Shown piece by piece: positions 1 to 12,824 of a stretch of 64,000 nucleotides of DNA. The stretch is from Saccharina japonica (Eukaryota > Sar > Phaeophyceae > Laminariales > Laminariaceae), in NCBI GenBank assembly GCA_008828725.1, contig MEHQ01002247.1, positions 1 through 64,000 on the forward strand, written 5' to 3'. The stretch's first letter is position 1; each line of letters opens with the position of its first letter. The notes beneath the pieces were generated by a model. That model was not told the origin of the DNA. It searched no databases and worked only from the letters and a program-made list of their open reading frames with translations. The translations under genes were made by a program, and so were the position numbers.

Positions 1-211
1 CTACCGTCCCCTGTGTTCAGTTTTATATAGGTTTTGTGTAGGCGTAGAGGGAGGGGATGGTCTCAGGTACCCCCCCCCCCTGTCAAAACGTAAAAGTTGA
101 ACAATTTGACGTGAGGTGTCGAAAACAAAATATTCGACCACCCTCGGCAGGACACACACACAGGACCCGAAACACACAGCACACAGGGAGAGCAGCACCC
201 ACACAGCAGCA
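1..211. other. No gene seen
   Basis: Short non-coding stretch with a run of C at about 70-82. Open frames here are low-complexity and overlap on both strands, so none is supported. Confidence 0.4.
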
Positions 212-977
212 GACACGTAAGTAGAGCAAGAAGCCTTTCGCCACCAGACCTGGGTGATCGGCGACTGCATGCGTACAACCCATGACACAACATTTATACG
301 CAAAATCGTGACCACCCACAATGTCCAACTCTGGTTAGCCCATACATCACCAGTACTCGCCCCCATGCAACCCTCGCGTGCAGAAACCTTTCTTGCATAC
401 AATGACCGCGCAGCAGCACCAGCAACAGCACCAGCAGGGAGGCAGGGAGCGCGGCGCGACGTGCGAGCGTACTGCTCCAAGACCTACAACGTACACACAT
501 ATGCTTTAGTTGTAGAAAGTTGCAAGGATGTGATGCAGGTTCATTCAGCCTGGATATGCCTTTGTGTGGGCTATGTCAGAAAACAAAAACACCCTAAAGT
601 GCCGTTCCAGAAGGGGCTAACGACGCCGTAGCTTTCACTCTACAAAACAAACTATGGCAGAGGGTGAATAAGTTTCCAGTTTCCCCGGTACCACGTACAC
701 TCACAGCCTCCAAATTGTACAGGTACAGAACACATCTAAACTCCAGCCTACACAGGGCACAGGCTGCATCTCAACTCACATCTGGAGAAAATGGGCACCC
801 CCGCGTCAGATTCCCAGACCCTGCTAGTAACCAACGTGGCCACGACTTCGACTGTCCCAAAACATATTTTTGTGTCCCTTTTGTGTGTCTGCTATTTTTA
901 TACCAGGTACATCATTAAGTTTTATATAATATTTTGAGGCCGATATTTTCGGGAATAGGGGTCGGATAAGGTCTCGA
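212..977 (+). repeat. Dispersed repeat, partial copy of palindrome arm
   Basis: Matches 32,170-32,910 in direct orientation and 33,570-34,260 in inverted orientation. Shared landmarks in the same order are gtagagcaagaagcct, the gatcggcgactgcatg segment, the agcagcaccagca-rich part, ccacgtacactcacagcctcc, and a terminal block reading ttttatata...ttcggg..agg.gtcggataaggtct. Homology stops close to 977. The open frames inside (254-631 and 664-918 plus, 1-480 minus) follow the repeat and show no protein family. This is a truncated member of the family whose full arm lies at 29.7-33.2 kb. Confidence 0.8.
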
Positions 978-1004
978 TGCTTCCAGGGACTATCATGGTG
1001 CCGC

Positions 1005-1500
1005 AGGCACCGTGGGGGACGGGACGGGAGTCCTGAGCCCGCCGCAGGCGGACAAATGTTGGGCTCCCGTTGTCAACGGGACGGGATCCCATCGTCAGTT
1101 TTTCTGCTACCGTCGTGACGGGATGGGACGGGACAATTTTCGTCTAGACGGGACGGGAACGGGACGGGAAATGTCCCATGCTTTTTAGACGGGACGGGAA
1201 CGGGACGGGAAATGTCCACATGATTTCTAGACGGGACAGGAACGGGACGGGAAGATGGGAGTTTTTTATTCATGGGGACGGGATGGGAATCGAATATGGC
1301 TCCGATCTTTCAGACGGGATGGGATGGGACTATCACGTTCTATAGTGGGACGGGAAACAATGGGAAAATTGCCATTGTCGATGGGAAAGACAACGGGAAA
1401 GGCAATGAGAAAATTGCCAATGTCGATGGGAAAGACAACGAGAAGCCCACTGGGGATATGTGGGACGTCCTCAACGGGACATAGATGCTCAACGGGACGT
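1005..1500. repeat. GGGACGGGA-type degenerate minisatellite
   Basis: Dense runs of GGGACGGGA and relatives. Three clear long units lie at about 1,140-1,255, each reading agacgggacgggaacggg then acgggaaatgtcc, with a period near 50 bp. The tract degenerates into GATGGGAAAGACAACGGG units at 1,375-1,445. The reading frames at 1,073-1,273 and 1,255-1,686 are by-products of the repeat. Confidence 0.85.
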
Positions 1501-1854
1501 ACACCCCACCCCCCCCAAGCCTCGTTACGAACTATTAATAGTAGTGTCTACCGCCGTATACACCGACACACTTCACGTCCTTCTTGTCCACAGCTGGCTC
1601 GAACTCCACGCAATACTTCCAAATCCCTGACGTCTGCTTGTTTCTCCCAACGCCTGCACCCATCTTATTCACTGGAGTACCACTGATCGCAAATGACCGA
1701 CTTGGCTATGCCGGAGGCTCAGTAGCCGAGCCACCACGGGCCGATTCCGCCATGAGGAACGTGTGTGTGGTGCGTGTGTAGTGCGTCTCTCTCCAAAAGT
1801 GAATAAAAAACAAAAAAAATGGGAGAGCTGTGACAGCCAGTGTTGTGAACCGTT

Positions 1855-1995
1855 AACCGAAAGTCGGTTTTTTCGGTCGTTTTTTTTTCGGTTTTTCCCG
1901 ACCGAAAACCGACATTTTTTTCGGTTTTTCGGTTTGAAAAAAAAACGAAACCGAAAAACCGACTCGGTTTTTTTCGGTCGTTTTTTTTTTTCCCC
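1855..1995. repeat. CGGTTTTT / AAAAACCG inverted tract
   Basis: Short CGGTTTTT and ACCGAAAAA blocks alternate on the two strands, so the 140-bp tract can fold on itself several ways. Overlapping reading frames on both strands (1,669-2,124 minus and 1,763-2,146 plus, rich in Phe, Arg and Lys) arise from this tract and are not accepted as genes. Confidence 0.75.
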
Positions 1996-2744
1996 GTCCC
2001 CTAAGTCAATAACGCCTACATATCTACATGGAAACCCCGTTATGTATGGACATCTGATACGCACACAGCACCCAGCAAATAGCACACAGCCCGCAGCAGC
2101 AGCAACAGCAGTCGCACAGGGCACGGGGTACAGCGGTACAGGGTAGAGCAGTGCGTCGCGAGATTGCGAAGGATAGCCATGTCCGGTTCAGCGGGTGAGT
2201 CTCTTCTTCACATGCCTCAGTTTATGGTGTAAACAATTAATTGTGGCACCCTGTACGCTGTGGGACCCATCTCCGTTCTGTAGGGTATATAATTGTTCCG
2301 GATGCACGACAAGGCGTCGGCTTGCCATCGGGGCTCCACCGTGAAAAAAAGCGCCTAGCCGCACATCGCAAGCTTTGGGTCGCTCTAGACGCCTTGGATT
2401 ATTACGATCCATAAGGTCGTAGATGTAAGCCCGATGGCATTTATCTATATAGAACAGGAAATAGTGCACAAGGCCGCAAGGCTATGCTGATTGTTTCGGC
2501 CATGTACGGTGCCGTCGTTTTTCTTGGATAGATTTGCACTAAACTGACGTGTTTTTGACAATAACGTCTCGTGGTTCCCTCACCTGGTTAATATTCGATT
2601 GGACCCGATTGACCATGTCTCTTACATCATCTAATCTATGTCCCACGTACCACGTTCAGGGACGCGATTACCCCCTCGGGCACCGGAGCTACCAGTGTTA
2701 GATGTGCGCGAAGATCCTTCCCGCTTCAAGCCAACCGAGACGTC
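1996..2744. other. Upstream region of ankyrin pseudogene, no gene recognised
   Basis: There is a short CAG/CAA run near 2,093-2,111. A 93-codon minus-strand frame (2,188-2,469) matches nothing I recognise. The ankyrin frame stays open upstream of 2,745, back past 2,613, without an in-frame ATG, so an upstream exon or another start is possible. Confidence 0.35.
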
Positions 2745-4307
2745 ATGACCTTGCTGGTGGAACTACTTTCGAACCAGTACGCTTTTTTCGCTGGGGTATC
2801 AAAAGGGTTGAAGGACGGTTGGGGGGACCTCCCGAAGATCACGCAAGCCATAACGGTGGACACTGCCGTATCCCAGCTGCAGTGGAGTTTCGATGGTGGC
2901 CTAACAAAGGGTCCTTTGGTGTGCATGCACATCGCCGAACGTTGCGGTGTTGAGATTTTGCAGTATGCCCACTCGAACGGGTGCAAGTTGCCCGCGGAAG
3001 CTTGCTTTAAAGCGGCCGGCCGCGGTGACCTGGAAATGATCCAGTGGGCGGTCGGCGAGAATTGCGGTTGGAGCGAGGTTGTCTGCGCAGCCGCTGTGGC
3101 CGCAGGCAATTTGTCTATCCTTAAGTGGGCGCATGCCAACGACTCTCCCTGGGACGAGACTACTTGCAGCGCGGCCGCCGGTTCTGGCAATCGTGATATC
3201 CTGCAGTGGGCACGTTCCGAAAACTGTCCGTGGGATGGCCGGACTTGCTCAGAGGCTGCTCGGGGTGGACATCTCTGCATTCTTCAGTGGGCGCGACTTA
3301 ATGGATGTCCCTGGGACGTTAATACGTGCAGCGAGGCCGCTGGTGCAGGGCATGAGGACATTCTACAGTGGTCACGCTCTAAAAACTGCCCTTGGGATTT
3401 CGAAACATGCTCTACGGCTGCTGCTGGCGGACACCTTGATATTCTTCAGTGGGCTCGCACTAACGGCTGCGACTGGACCAGTTTTACATGCTGTGGGGCT
3501 GCCGGAACTGGACATCTCGATATACTGCGGTGGGCACGTTCAGAAAACTTTCCTTGGGACATCTTAACATGCGCTATGGCGGCTGCGAGTGGACACCTCG
3601 AGGTTCTCCAGTGGGCGCGGGCTCATGGTTGCGATTGGGACCATCGCACGTGCGAGGGTGCTGCCGCGGAAGGTCACCTGGAGGTGCTTTAGTGGGCAAG
3701 GGCGAATGGTGCTCCCTGGACTACGAGCACTACGTATTGGGCTGCCGAAGCGGGACAGTTGGAGACGCTTGAGTGGGCCAGGACCCAAGGGTGTCCCTGG
3801 GATGCGACAACTTGTTCAGGCGCTATAAAGAATGGGCATCTTGAGACAGTGAAGTGGATGGTGGCCCATGGCTGCTCCTGGCCCCGCGAGGCCGGAGAAT
3901 TGGCAGCTGGACTTGGGCACCTTCACATTCTCGAGTGGATACAGGCTAGCCACCTCGCCTGGGACAAACAGAGTATTTGCGAGATTGCTGCAATGGCAGG
4001 GGATCTTGGCATGCTGCAATGGGCACGGGCGCAAGACTGTCCATGGGGTTGCAACACGTGTTCCGTAACAGCGTTTGCAGCCCTCAGAGGTAACTTCGAA
4101 TTGCTGAAATGGGCCCGATCTAATTGTTGCACCTGGGACGAACAGACTTGCGCGTGTGCTGCCTCGAAAGGCCGTCTAGAAATATTGCAATGAGCTCGAG
4201 CAGAAGGCTGCCCATGGGATGTCGAAACGTATGAGGAGGCTTTTAAGCACGGGCACCACCATGTGTTGGATTGGCTGAAAGTAAACGCCGGTCCTCGGCA
4301 AGGGTAG
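2745..4307 (+). pseudogene. Ankyrin-repeat protein gene with two in-frame stops
   Basis: A single reading frame from ATG 2,745 encodes about 16 tandem 27-residue units with the pattern A-A-x-x-G-H-L-x-I-L-Q-W-A-R-x-x-G-C-P-W-D-x-x-T-C, the ankyrin-like repeat common in stramenopiles and large DNA viruses. It is a protein-protein interaction solenoid; the partner is unknown. The frame is interrupted by TAG at 3,690-3,692, where neighbouring repeats have a Gln codon (LQW becomes L-stop-W), and by TGA at 4,191-4,193, where Trp is expected. Repeats continue in the same frame after each stop and end naturally at TAG 4,305-4,307 (LDWLKVNAGPRQG). Without the stops the product would be about 520 residues. 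Each stop is one base from the consensus codon, so young pseudogenisation or sequence error fits better than old decay. The start at 2,745 is provisional. Confidence 0.9.
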
Positions 4308-7016
4308 GCATTTGGGAACAGGGCACGATTTAATTGTTTCTTGGCTGATATCAGGCGTTTCTAACGTCAACAACTCTCAAGGTATGGTGGAAGTATGAGA
4401 GAGATGTTATAACCTCCTCGTATATATCCTTAGTTTGACCGCGGATTTTTCAGTTGGCTTACGCTGGTTTTGCTTGTTGCTATGGGGGTGATACCTCACG
4501 GTCACACATCTCCGGGCACCTAAAAATATATTAAATTGTGATATTTAGCCCATACCCTGCCTGCTGTCAAATCGTTTTATGGGAAGTGAGCCGGAACAAC
4601 ATTAGCAAGGAATATCGTATGGAAACCTCGGTAGCGGGGCAATTGACAACACCTCTTCACATTAACAGGGGTTTTATTGTTCCCACGATCTACTGGTAGG
4701 TGGACAACTTTGTATAGTGTGCCGCATATAGCTATGAATACTATTACGGGGAAAAATATCTAAGTGTGAAGTCAACCCTTCCCTATAACGCCTGTAACGT
4801 CGGCGGGCTATTGGCGTTATATCTGTTCTGTGACTTCAGAAATATATCACGCCCATTCTTTTCAAAAATATGTTATAAGTTAAGAGAATACGAAAAAAAA
4901 ACGTTCTCGTTGCGCGTTGAACCTTATCGGTAACCGGTATACGGTCAACAACAGCGATTTCACTCAATGAATCTCGTGCGGAACGTATCTCTCCCATAAA
5001 ATGGCGCTACTGGTATCATCGAAGGTAGACATCTTCGACATCGGGGCATTGGTTGCTGTATACATTTTGATCAATACACATATAAATCTTTGGGTCTCGT
5101 GCTCTAAAGTCAAAGAAGCTTAAAAGGGCGGGGTAAATGACGTTACCCTCTGCCTGGATGCAATACCGATCAGAGAGCAATCTTAATTCAGTTGACCAGG
5201 CTTTATTCTGGACGCTCACAAACGAAATACAAATGTGTTTTTACCCCTCCCCTTCTATTTTATATCGAGCACATTTTTGTAACATCATAATAACTAGTAG
5301 TTTAGTTCGGATATATCGTCCTCGTCAGCGGTCTTCAAAGAGCACAAGCTAGATACCTAGTAACATCATAACTACAGCAGATTGATGTATATGTCTACAA
5401 CAGGAAAGCGGCGCAGTTTTTCCTCATCCCTAAAGCAAATGACGTAATCGCCGATTCAGTGATGACGCTGGCCACGGAGTGTAGCTTCACAAACCGGCTT
5501 CTCCGCGGTCATCTTTGGGATATCTAGTTTAGGGTACTGAGCTCCCGAACACCAGCCTGCTGACGCTAGGTAGCACGGCACGGCAGGGGCTGTGCGTGTG
5601 TCGTGCTGGGAAGCTTCGGGTATTGTGGGGTGTCCTACTGCGGTGGCATAGCCGGCGAGGTCTTCTTTTCCAGCCCAGGCGGAGTTTTATGCTTTGGATC
5701 AGAGGATACCTTCGTCGACAACAAATGGTAATCCTAAAGCTAGGCAATGCGACGCACCGACGCGAGTAGAATTTTGATCCAATGGGAAGCATGCTGCTTT
5801 CGATCTACAACAAACATCACCGACAACAACACTAATGCCAACAACAAAAAACAACAACACAAACACCGCAACGGCATCAAATCACGTTGTTCAGGTTGGT
5901 TTGAAAAATAATTAATCGTTTTTATGTTTCTCATTAGATCACTTGAAACGGCTTCCCATGTATTTTTGTGCACAAACCACACATTCAGATTCAGTAGCTA
6001 AAATTAATACGTATGCATAGTGTACGGTTTAAAGCCTGCTTTTTTTCAAAGCTGGGAAAATACGTCAGGTGTGAGTGTGACGAAATTGGTTAAAACTCGT
6101 ATTCTTATGCAAGACTCTAAAGTATACACAAGCGGGGCAATAAATTTCGTATTCTTACTCGAATCAGAAACCCTCTTCGTATGGAGATGGTTGTTTTTAA
6201 AAATCCGAACAAGGGGCTACCGTTTTCGGCCGCCCACGACTGAGAAAAGTATTTTTCACATACCGACTTGCCAAATACGGCGGAATGCAGCAGACTTTGA
6301 CGTCGTCTCCACCCGGTGGCCGCGGCAAAGCCCTGGAAAGTTACTGTGGCCATAGTTGCAGCAACACGAGCTGTGGTTTGCCCACGTTTCTATCGTACGT
6401 TTCATTTTGAGGCTGCCCCAGTAGTGTTGCATGTAACTGGTTCGCCATGAGGATCTGGGTGGATATTAATTGAGAGTTTCTTTTGTAATCTGAAAGATAG
6501 TATTAACTTACAAGCCGAAGCTCTTAAATTGTAGGGGATAAGCCGTAGTTGTGCTTTCGTACTACTTACCTCGTCTTTTAGTACGGGTTCGCGAACACGG
6601 CGACCTTGGTCGTTCCGAACGCGAAATTATTGCCCGCCTACATGCGCACAACACAATTCCCCCATAGTGTGTGGCGGAAGTAAAACCTGTCGATACTCCA
6701 AACCCTTTCCCAAACCTCAATACAAAACTGGGCGAAGAAGTCACACCCTTAATTAAAACCTGACAAAAACGAATGAGTATCTGCACAAGCCGGGTGCTAT
6801 GATATGTAGGGGATACAGGATAACTAACGACCGGACGCAGGCCTGTCCATCGCAGTGGGGTAGGTGGCGCGTTTTGGGTTAGAACGAAACCCCACCCTAA
6901 TCCGATCGGCGGCGCAGAACTTGCACGTACGTGCCAGGTTTTTCGAATTTGCACGTACATTCAATATGGTATATGTATAGCAGGACTTGCTGTAGATATG
7001 TATGTCCAATATAGTA
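4308..7016. other. Long stretch with no supported gene
   Basis: AT-moderate unique-looking sequence. The longest frames (111 codons plus at 6,020 and 132 codons minus at 6,562-6,960) overlap antisense frames and show no domain, repeat or signal peptide I recognise. No RNA gene or mobile-element end is visible. Confidence 0.4.
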
Positions 7017-7262
7017 CCAAATAGGATCGACGTGCCAGGTGAGACTCCGGCGGGTCATACAGAAGCCTGACTTTACTTCTGCACCTTGTGGGTGAGAGCA
7101 AGGTACGAAATGAGATGCAATGCGGGGTCAAACTACCAAATGGGATTGAGGTGCCAGGAGGGACTCCGGCGGCTCGTATGGAGGGCTGACTTTTTTTCTG
7201 CACCTTGTGGGTGGGAGCAAAGTACCAAATATTATGGGCCCACTGCGGGGTCAAAATACGAA
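7017..7262. repeat. Tandem duplication, ~119-bp unit, two copies
   Basis: The segment beginning ccaaataggatcgacgtgcc recurs 119 bp later as ccaaatgggattgaggtgcc. Both copies contain actccggcgg, cttctgcaccttgtgggtg or its near match, and gcggggtcaaa. Divergence is modest. Frames through it do not resemble proteins. Confidence 0.85.
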
Positions 7263-8935
7263 ATGGTAACAAGGCGATGGATCATGCAAACGTACATGCA
7301 GATCCGAACAGCCTAGCACGTAATACCATTATCCTGCTGGTATATTCCAATTCCCTCACGATAAGCATACAAACATCAAAATCGTAAAAAGAATCCGACA
7401 CCCCGATCTAGCTGATGTCTTTTATCTTTATGGAGAAACTGCATGCTGGCGGTTATAACATCACCCATTTCCAAATGCCAGATCCGGGAGCTTTCCATAA
7501 AGGTATTCTTCAATGTGAACACAAATGCACAAAAAACACAATCTGGGACATCTAGGATGTTGTTTAAACTCTTGTAGCACTATGTGCAAGATAAGTCGAT
7601 CGTGCGTTATCTAACCAAGGTAGTTTTTACACCCTCTTCATTCAAATATTCGTGTACCCAACTACGGTTGATATTTAGGAGCCCGGCCGTTCTCTCGAAG
7701 GAACGCAACTCGGTATGAGGTACGGTAAACGTTAATGTCAACTTTCTTTAGCTTTTGCATTAACGAAAGGGCATAGACCTACCTCCCTGCATGTCGCAAC
7801 AGGACCTGACTACAAGCCCTAAACTCGATATTCAACATGAGAGAGACTACACAGGTACCCTAGAAACTGCAAGCATGACATCTGGAGAAGGTGGGGGCGA
7901 AATGGTGATGACAAGGGAGGGGGGCATTGTTCCAACCGACGCCGGGCCAGTTAGCGCTACACAAGGGAAGGATAGTATGAGCTTTTGAGCTGGCAAGGTT
8001 GGAGTCCTCTACGGTGGAGGGCATGTCCGTTGGCTCGACGGTAGACTTTTCGAATCGCATTTTCGCAGTATGGCGTGTCAAGGAATGCATTGTCCATCTG
8101 GTACACGGGCGGTAAGCAAGGCAACCAATATGACAGTCGGTAATGCACTGCGTTCGGCAGTTTTTGTTCGTACGGCGTATGAGGGGAATACAATCCCTGG
8201 ATCATGAAATATACACGGACGGTGCCGCGGTTAATTTCCCTATGTACATGTATTTCCCCCTTAACAGTTTTCAGTTCGGTCTCACTCTGGCATTCGAAGG
8301 GTGGTGCCCCAAATAGGTCCTAGAGTCCTAATATACCGGTTCAAATCGTGTCCAATATATGCCTACAAGCATAAACCCAGGTGTTTCTCTGGTGACCTTG
8401 CCCATCAGTGGCAATCGCCTCTCCAATATGTAGCTTTTGAAAATGTGTGCATCGCCACACTGGCTTCACGTTTGCAGCACTTCCCCTGAATCGCGCTGCC
8501 ATGGACGTGGGTAGGGAAACACGAAACATTACCCGCAACCGCAAATGGGGCTAAGAATAGTATGCAATGCAACCTTTTCTAATTGATTTATTATTCCCCA
8601 CATTGCTCTCGCGGTGTTCCTCTTCTACCATTTCATTGCCCGGAAGGGTCCGACAAGAGGTGGTAGAGCGTGATGAACGTGTGAGGATTGCGCTACATAA
8701 CCTATGTGTTTACGCGTGTTCTTTACCATGTGGTTATAGGATTTCGATTACACTTTGCGCCCATGTCTAATACTCCGACTCCCGGCTATTCACGTGTGCA
8801 AGATAGTCTAACCACACCCCAACCGTCCCTTTTATGTTGCGAACGGCATGTGTGCACAGCGCAGTTAAAACTACGTTCGGTGTGTTAAGTTCGGAGCTGA
8901 CCCGTTACTTCTACTCGTATTTGCCGTTATCAATG
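7263..8935. other. No supported gene
   Basis: Only short frames. The best by composition is 7,791-7,988 plus (65 codons, Thr/Gly/Met-rich, no motif), which could be an exon fragment but has no support. No repeats or RNA genes recognised. Confidence 0.35.
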
Positions 8936-8939
8936 GAGA

Positions 8940-10006
8940 CCATGACGTGTTGTTATGAGCATCTCTTCTGCACGAGCATATCGGTTTCAACATTTCGAGG
9001 GGAGTAACACGAGAACGTAGTGCAAGCAATATGCTGAAAACTGCGTGACTGACGTCACGAACAGTCGATTCTGACAAATATCCTGCACCAAGCGGCCGAC
9101 GTTTATTGTCGAAGGAAGTAAGAAGGTATCTTGTTGCTAAACAAATGTTACGGACGACTTGGAGGACGTGAATAGCAGGCGTTCGTCGCATGGACCGTGC
9201 GCTATGGTACCAATGTTGAATGTCGAAAGCAGCCATTAACGCCACATACTGCAAACACCATGCCGAGGACAGTATGATAAACGTTTTCAAGTTGCGCTGC
9301 TTGCTTATCCTGCATCGAGCAACTGGCTTTCAATGCTAATGGCAGAAAGAAGGCGATATATTGCAGACAACATGCCGGCGACGGTGTGATAAACGATATT
9401 CATCTGCGCACCTTTAATATCTCCAGTATCATGCGACCGGCACTCAATGTCTCCTGCAGCAAGAAGGCAATAATATGCATACAACGCGGAGGACGGCATG
9501 GTGAATGTTTGGAAATCACGTTGCTTTCCTAGCCCTTGCATCAAGCAGCCGAGGGCAGCAAGCACACGCCGAATTGGAAGCAACGTGCCAAGGACGGCAT
9601 GGTGAACGCCATTAGCAGGCGTTGTTTACATGGTTGGTGCTATAGGGTACCATGATCAAACGTCGAGGGGAGCAATGCGGCAGTATCATATAATGTCCAT
9701 ACTGAAAAGAGCATGGTAAACGTCATCGAAAACGCGGTGCTCACATGGCCTCTGCACTACAGAGCCGAGATGGGATCTCGGACTAGTGCGGCAGCAACTT
9801 GTGGTGGTGGGATCTCGGAAACCGCCGGTGTGGGGTTAGACTGAGATCATCAACCTACCCACTGCGTTTATTATGCCCCACTTGAAGACGGGTTCGTCGG
9901 TACTGTCGGAATAGGTCGCACGAACATTAGCTATGTTATAGCTTACTTTTACCCTGCCACCAGAGTCCTCTTGTTTGACGTTAAAACAGGGTGTGCGTTT
10001 TGTAAA
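8940..10006 (+). pseudogene. Decayed EsV-1-7 repeat gene
   Basis: Fragments of EsV-1-7 repeats appear in shifting plus-strand frames, in the correct order for the whole gene. A repeat core reads CTKRPTFIVEGSKKV at 9,084-9,128. YCKHHAEDSMINV lies at 9,247-9,285, and a second YC..H block starts at 9,359. AEDGMVNV-like text recurs near 9,490, 9,590 and 9,715. The terminal Trp-type repeat CSHGLCTTEPRWDLG starts at 9,738. Nucleotide similarity to the intact gene at 42.7 kb then continues through the cctacccactgc block (9,853), the 'QDG.VC' block (~9,885-9,905) and the tail matching VKTEC.F with its stop near 10,000. Many frameshifts and stops make it non-functional. The repeat-by-repeat match excludes coincidence; exact edges are approximate. 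Confidence 0.85.
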
Positions 10007-11591
10007 TAATATTCTTGGACTTAGGCTATTTGTGGTTAAGGTTTGATCTTCACGCGGCGGGTCCTGTTTCGGAGGCATATGATGGTTCGTCTATAAGCAA
10101 GTAGGTTTTACCAACACCTTGAAGGAATTGAACAATTCTTTTCCGTGTGGATCTCGTTATGTACACAAGATTGGCCTGTGTCACTGTTTGTAAAGTTACC
10201 GCGCAAGGAACTACACGCAAAGAGACCGGAGCTGTATTCGAGGACCATCGTTGTGACATCTTGTTACCGAACACCACGCCACTCGGGTCGATATATATGG
10301 AATAATCTCCGGGTGGTGTTACAAGAGGGAGCCCCCCTCGTGGTCTGGCGTTATCTTACGGGCTCGTCTTTGATAACCTGCTATCGGTGACGAATAATTC
10401 CGCAGTCCAACTTGAATACGCTTCAGTAGATTGGACACGAAGGATTGAAACGTCCAGACTCAGAAGTAAAATGGAGCCACAACTGTTTTTTGTTGAGGAA
10501 AGCACTACGGTTCATAAGGTGGCATCGTATGCGCTACGGGAGTCATGTTTGCTTACACCGGAAACCCACAAACAGATTATCAAAAACAGAATATAACCGC
10601 CATTGATGGTGGAACACTGCAGAACGCTTCGTTCAACAAAGGAAATACATAAGACTTCAGAAGTTTACAGTTCAAGCCCCCGACGTAACGTTCCATGGTT
10701 TATAAAAGTATATCAACTGCCCGTTGTGTGATTTACATCAAACGCCGCACTAGTGGAGAGAAGGTGTAAGCTTTAAGCTATCGGAGCTGCAGCTTGGTCT
10801 TCGCTTTGCGTCGTAATAACTGATGCTCCGATGCTGTTTTCTACGTCAACACGTGCCGGCTGCGGTATTTAGCACTGCATGCGTACAACGATACAGGTCT
10901 CAAGATATCGCCTACTGTTACCAATTGATTAGAGCCCGGTGCTGTTGCAGTGTCTTCTCTTCTGTTGCCTAAGTGGTGATGCATCAAGTTACCCGCTGTT
11001 TTGTAGGGTAGGCTCGCGGCCTATATTCATGGCTTTACCTCCGCTCTTCCTTCTTCTACCAGTCCGCCAGTTGACATTGCACATGACTACCTGGTACATT
11101 GATAACTCGGTACGAGATATGGAAACTCTGACAGGTTCCCGTGAAGCGTTCGGTAGCAGTACATTGTGTATGGCAATGAGCGTGTATGTGCCGCATGCCG
11201 GCACACGAAAGAGGTTGGCCGGCCTAAAATAAATCAAAGTTCATAATGGACGAGCTCACGGTGTCGCTGAAAAACACTACCAAGGTGCATGACAACATGT
11301 ATCCCACTGAAGGAGACATACGACTACTTATGAAAATGTTTTCAAGGAGTCGCACTTCTGCGTTTCGGCAACATATACACACGACTAGGAAGTCTTGCAC
11401 GGTGTTTGCAAAGCGAATGATTATTTCGAATGTCCAGAAACATTAAAGCAACTGACCAAGGGTAGATAAGCTTTTTAGTTTTGCTTTGCCCTTGTTTGAG
11501 TCAAATGGTGTAGAAATTTTCTTGGCGACGTGTTCATACTTATATATATACTGTATAAATTTTATGCGTTGTCCTTGTCGCGTTCCGGGTC
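10007..11591. other. No supported gene
   Basis: Frames of 66-97 codons occur on both strands (for example 10,939-11,232 and 11,246-11,446 plus) with no recognisable motif. No repeats stand out. Confidence 0.35.
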
Positions 11592-11973
11592 GTGGAAGAG
11601 AGAGAGTCCTCTTCCTCGGCCGGATACCCGTATCGCAGCCTGCTGCAATCCCCTGATTATCTAAACCAGCCAATGGGACCGTATCTCTCACCCTTCTGTC
11701 CCTACTGTAATGTCGGTCGGGTTTCTAACGAGTATTGTCTACAGTTGACTAGGATGACCAAGCCTCCGAATGGGAGGTACCATCGATTCCTGCAATCCAC
11801 CTCAAGAAAAAACACAACAACGAAACGACAAGTATTCTGGAAAACCCCGGCTCCTTTAGATCCCCTCCCACCCTTTAAAGAAACAAAATGTGGAGGCTGG
11901 GGCAGTAGCAAACGGGCACAAGGCCCTGGCTTGGCTGACCAACAAAGCCACTACCTGACAGTTACTCACGCTT

Positions 11974-12012
<39 letters not shown>

Positions 12013-12068
12013 TGGTGTCAGCTTGCGCCGGACGCGGGGATGCTGACCTGCACATGATGCCTTTCTAG
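11592..12068 (+). CDS. Hypothetical frame with poly-Ser tract, doubtful
   Basis: A 158-codon frame. Its notable parts are a C-P-Y-C pair near residues 36-39 and a run of about 12 serines near residues 128-139 encoded by a CAG/AGC microsatellite (11,975-12,010). No family is recognised. It lies alone, with no visible regulatory context. It may be an exon or only an open frame through a microsatellite; the second is at least as likely. Confidence 0.18.
11975..12010. repeat. (CAG)12 microsatellite
   Basis: Uninterrupted CAG run of 36 bp, likely polymorphic in length. Confidence 0.95.
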
Positions 12069-12824
12069 AAACGAATGGCAAAATAGGGGGCCCTTAAACC
12101 CCGCGAACAAACAATTCACTACCCCAGTCCCCGATACAAACCAGCCGCAATATTTCTACCGATAAACTCCGTTTTGTTTGTCAGTGCACTGCAGGGGGCG
12201 TTCTTTATTCTACGTACAAAACCACAGTTCCTATGCATCATCACCGCTCGACTCTGCTTGGCCGCTTTATAGTCGAGGTCATGTCACCATGAACGTTCAT
12301 CAGGCAAACACGAATAGCAGATGCGACGTTACAAACAATCTGCATATAAGATTATGGATCCTTAAATAATAAGTGTTTTGGAACAGTCGCTTCCCCGTGG
12401 AACTACCGAACAGAGACAGTCTGACATCGGGTTTGTGATTCCACATTACAATTTCCCGCCCCTGAACGAGTTAGCCCTTTGAGGCAAGGTTTCGGGAGTT
12501 TAGAGGATGGGTCCACGGACATCGCCGGTGTTGGCGTGGTTATTCATAGCTGTAGGTCAGTCGCATGAACGACCCTAAAACATATATTGCAACGAACGTG
12601 TGATTCCTGCCAATTTCAAACGCAGTTAGGTCAATCATGTTTTAAAAAACTAACATGGACGTTATTTTGGGCCACCCCCGCTTTATGATTGTTTTTTTCA
12701 ATTACTCAAGCATAACTTTCGAAGCAGTTGAAACCCGGCAGTAATCACGTCCGTTTACAACAAAAACGTTGAACATACGTCATTGATTCCTAAATGTGCC
12801 TGTCTAATTTTCTTTAGAGATTAG
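12069..12824. other. No gene seen
   Basis: AT-rich, with only frames under 65 codons and no repeat structure recognised. Confidence 0.4.
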
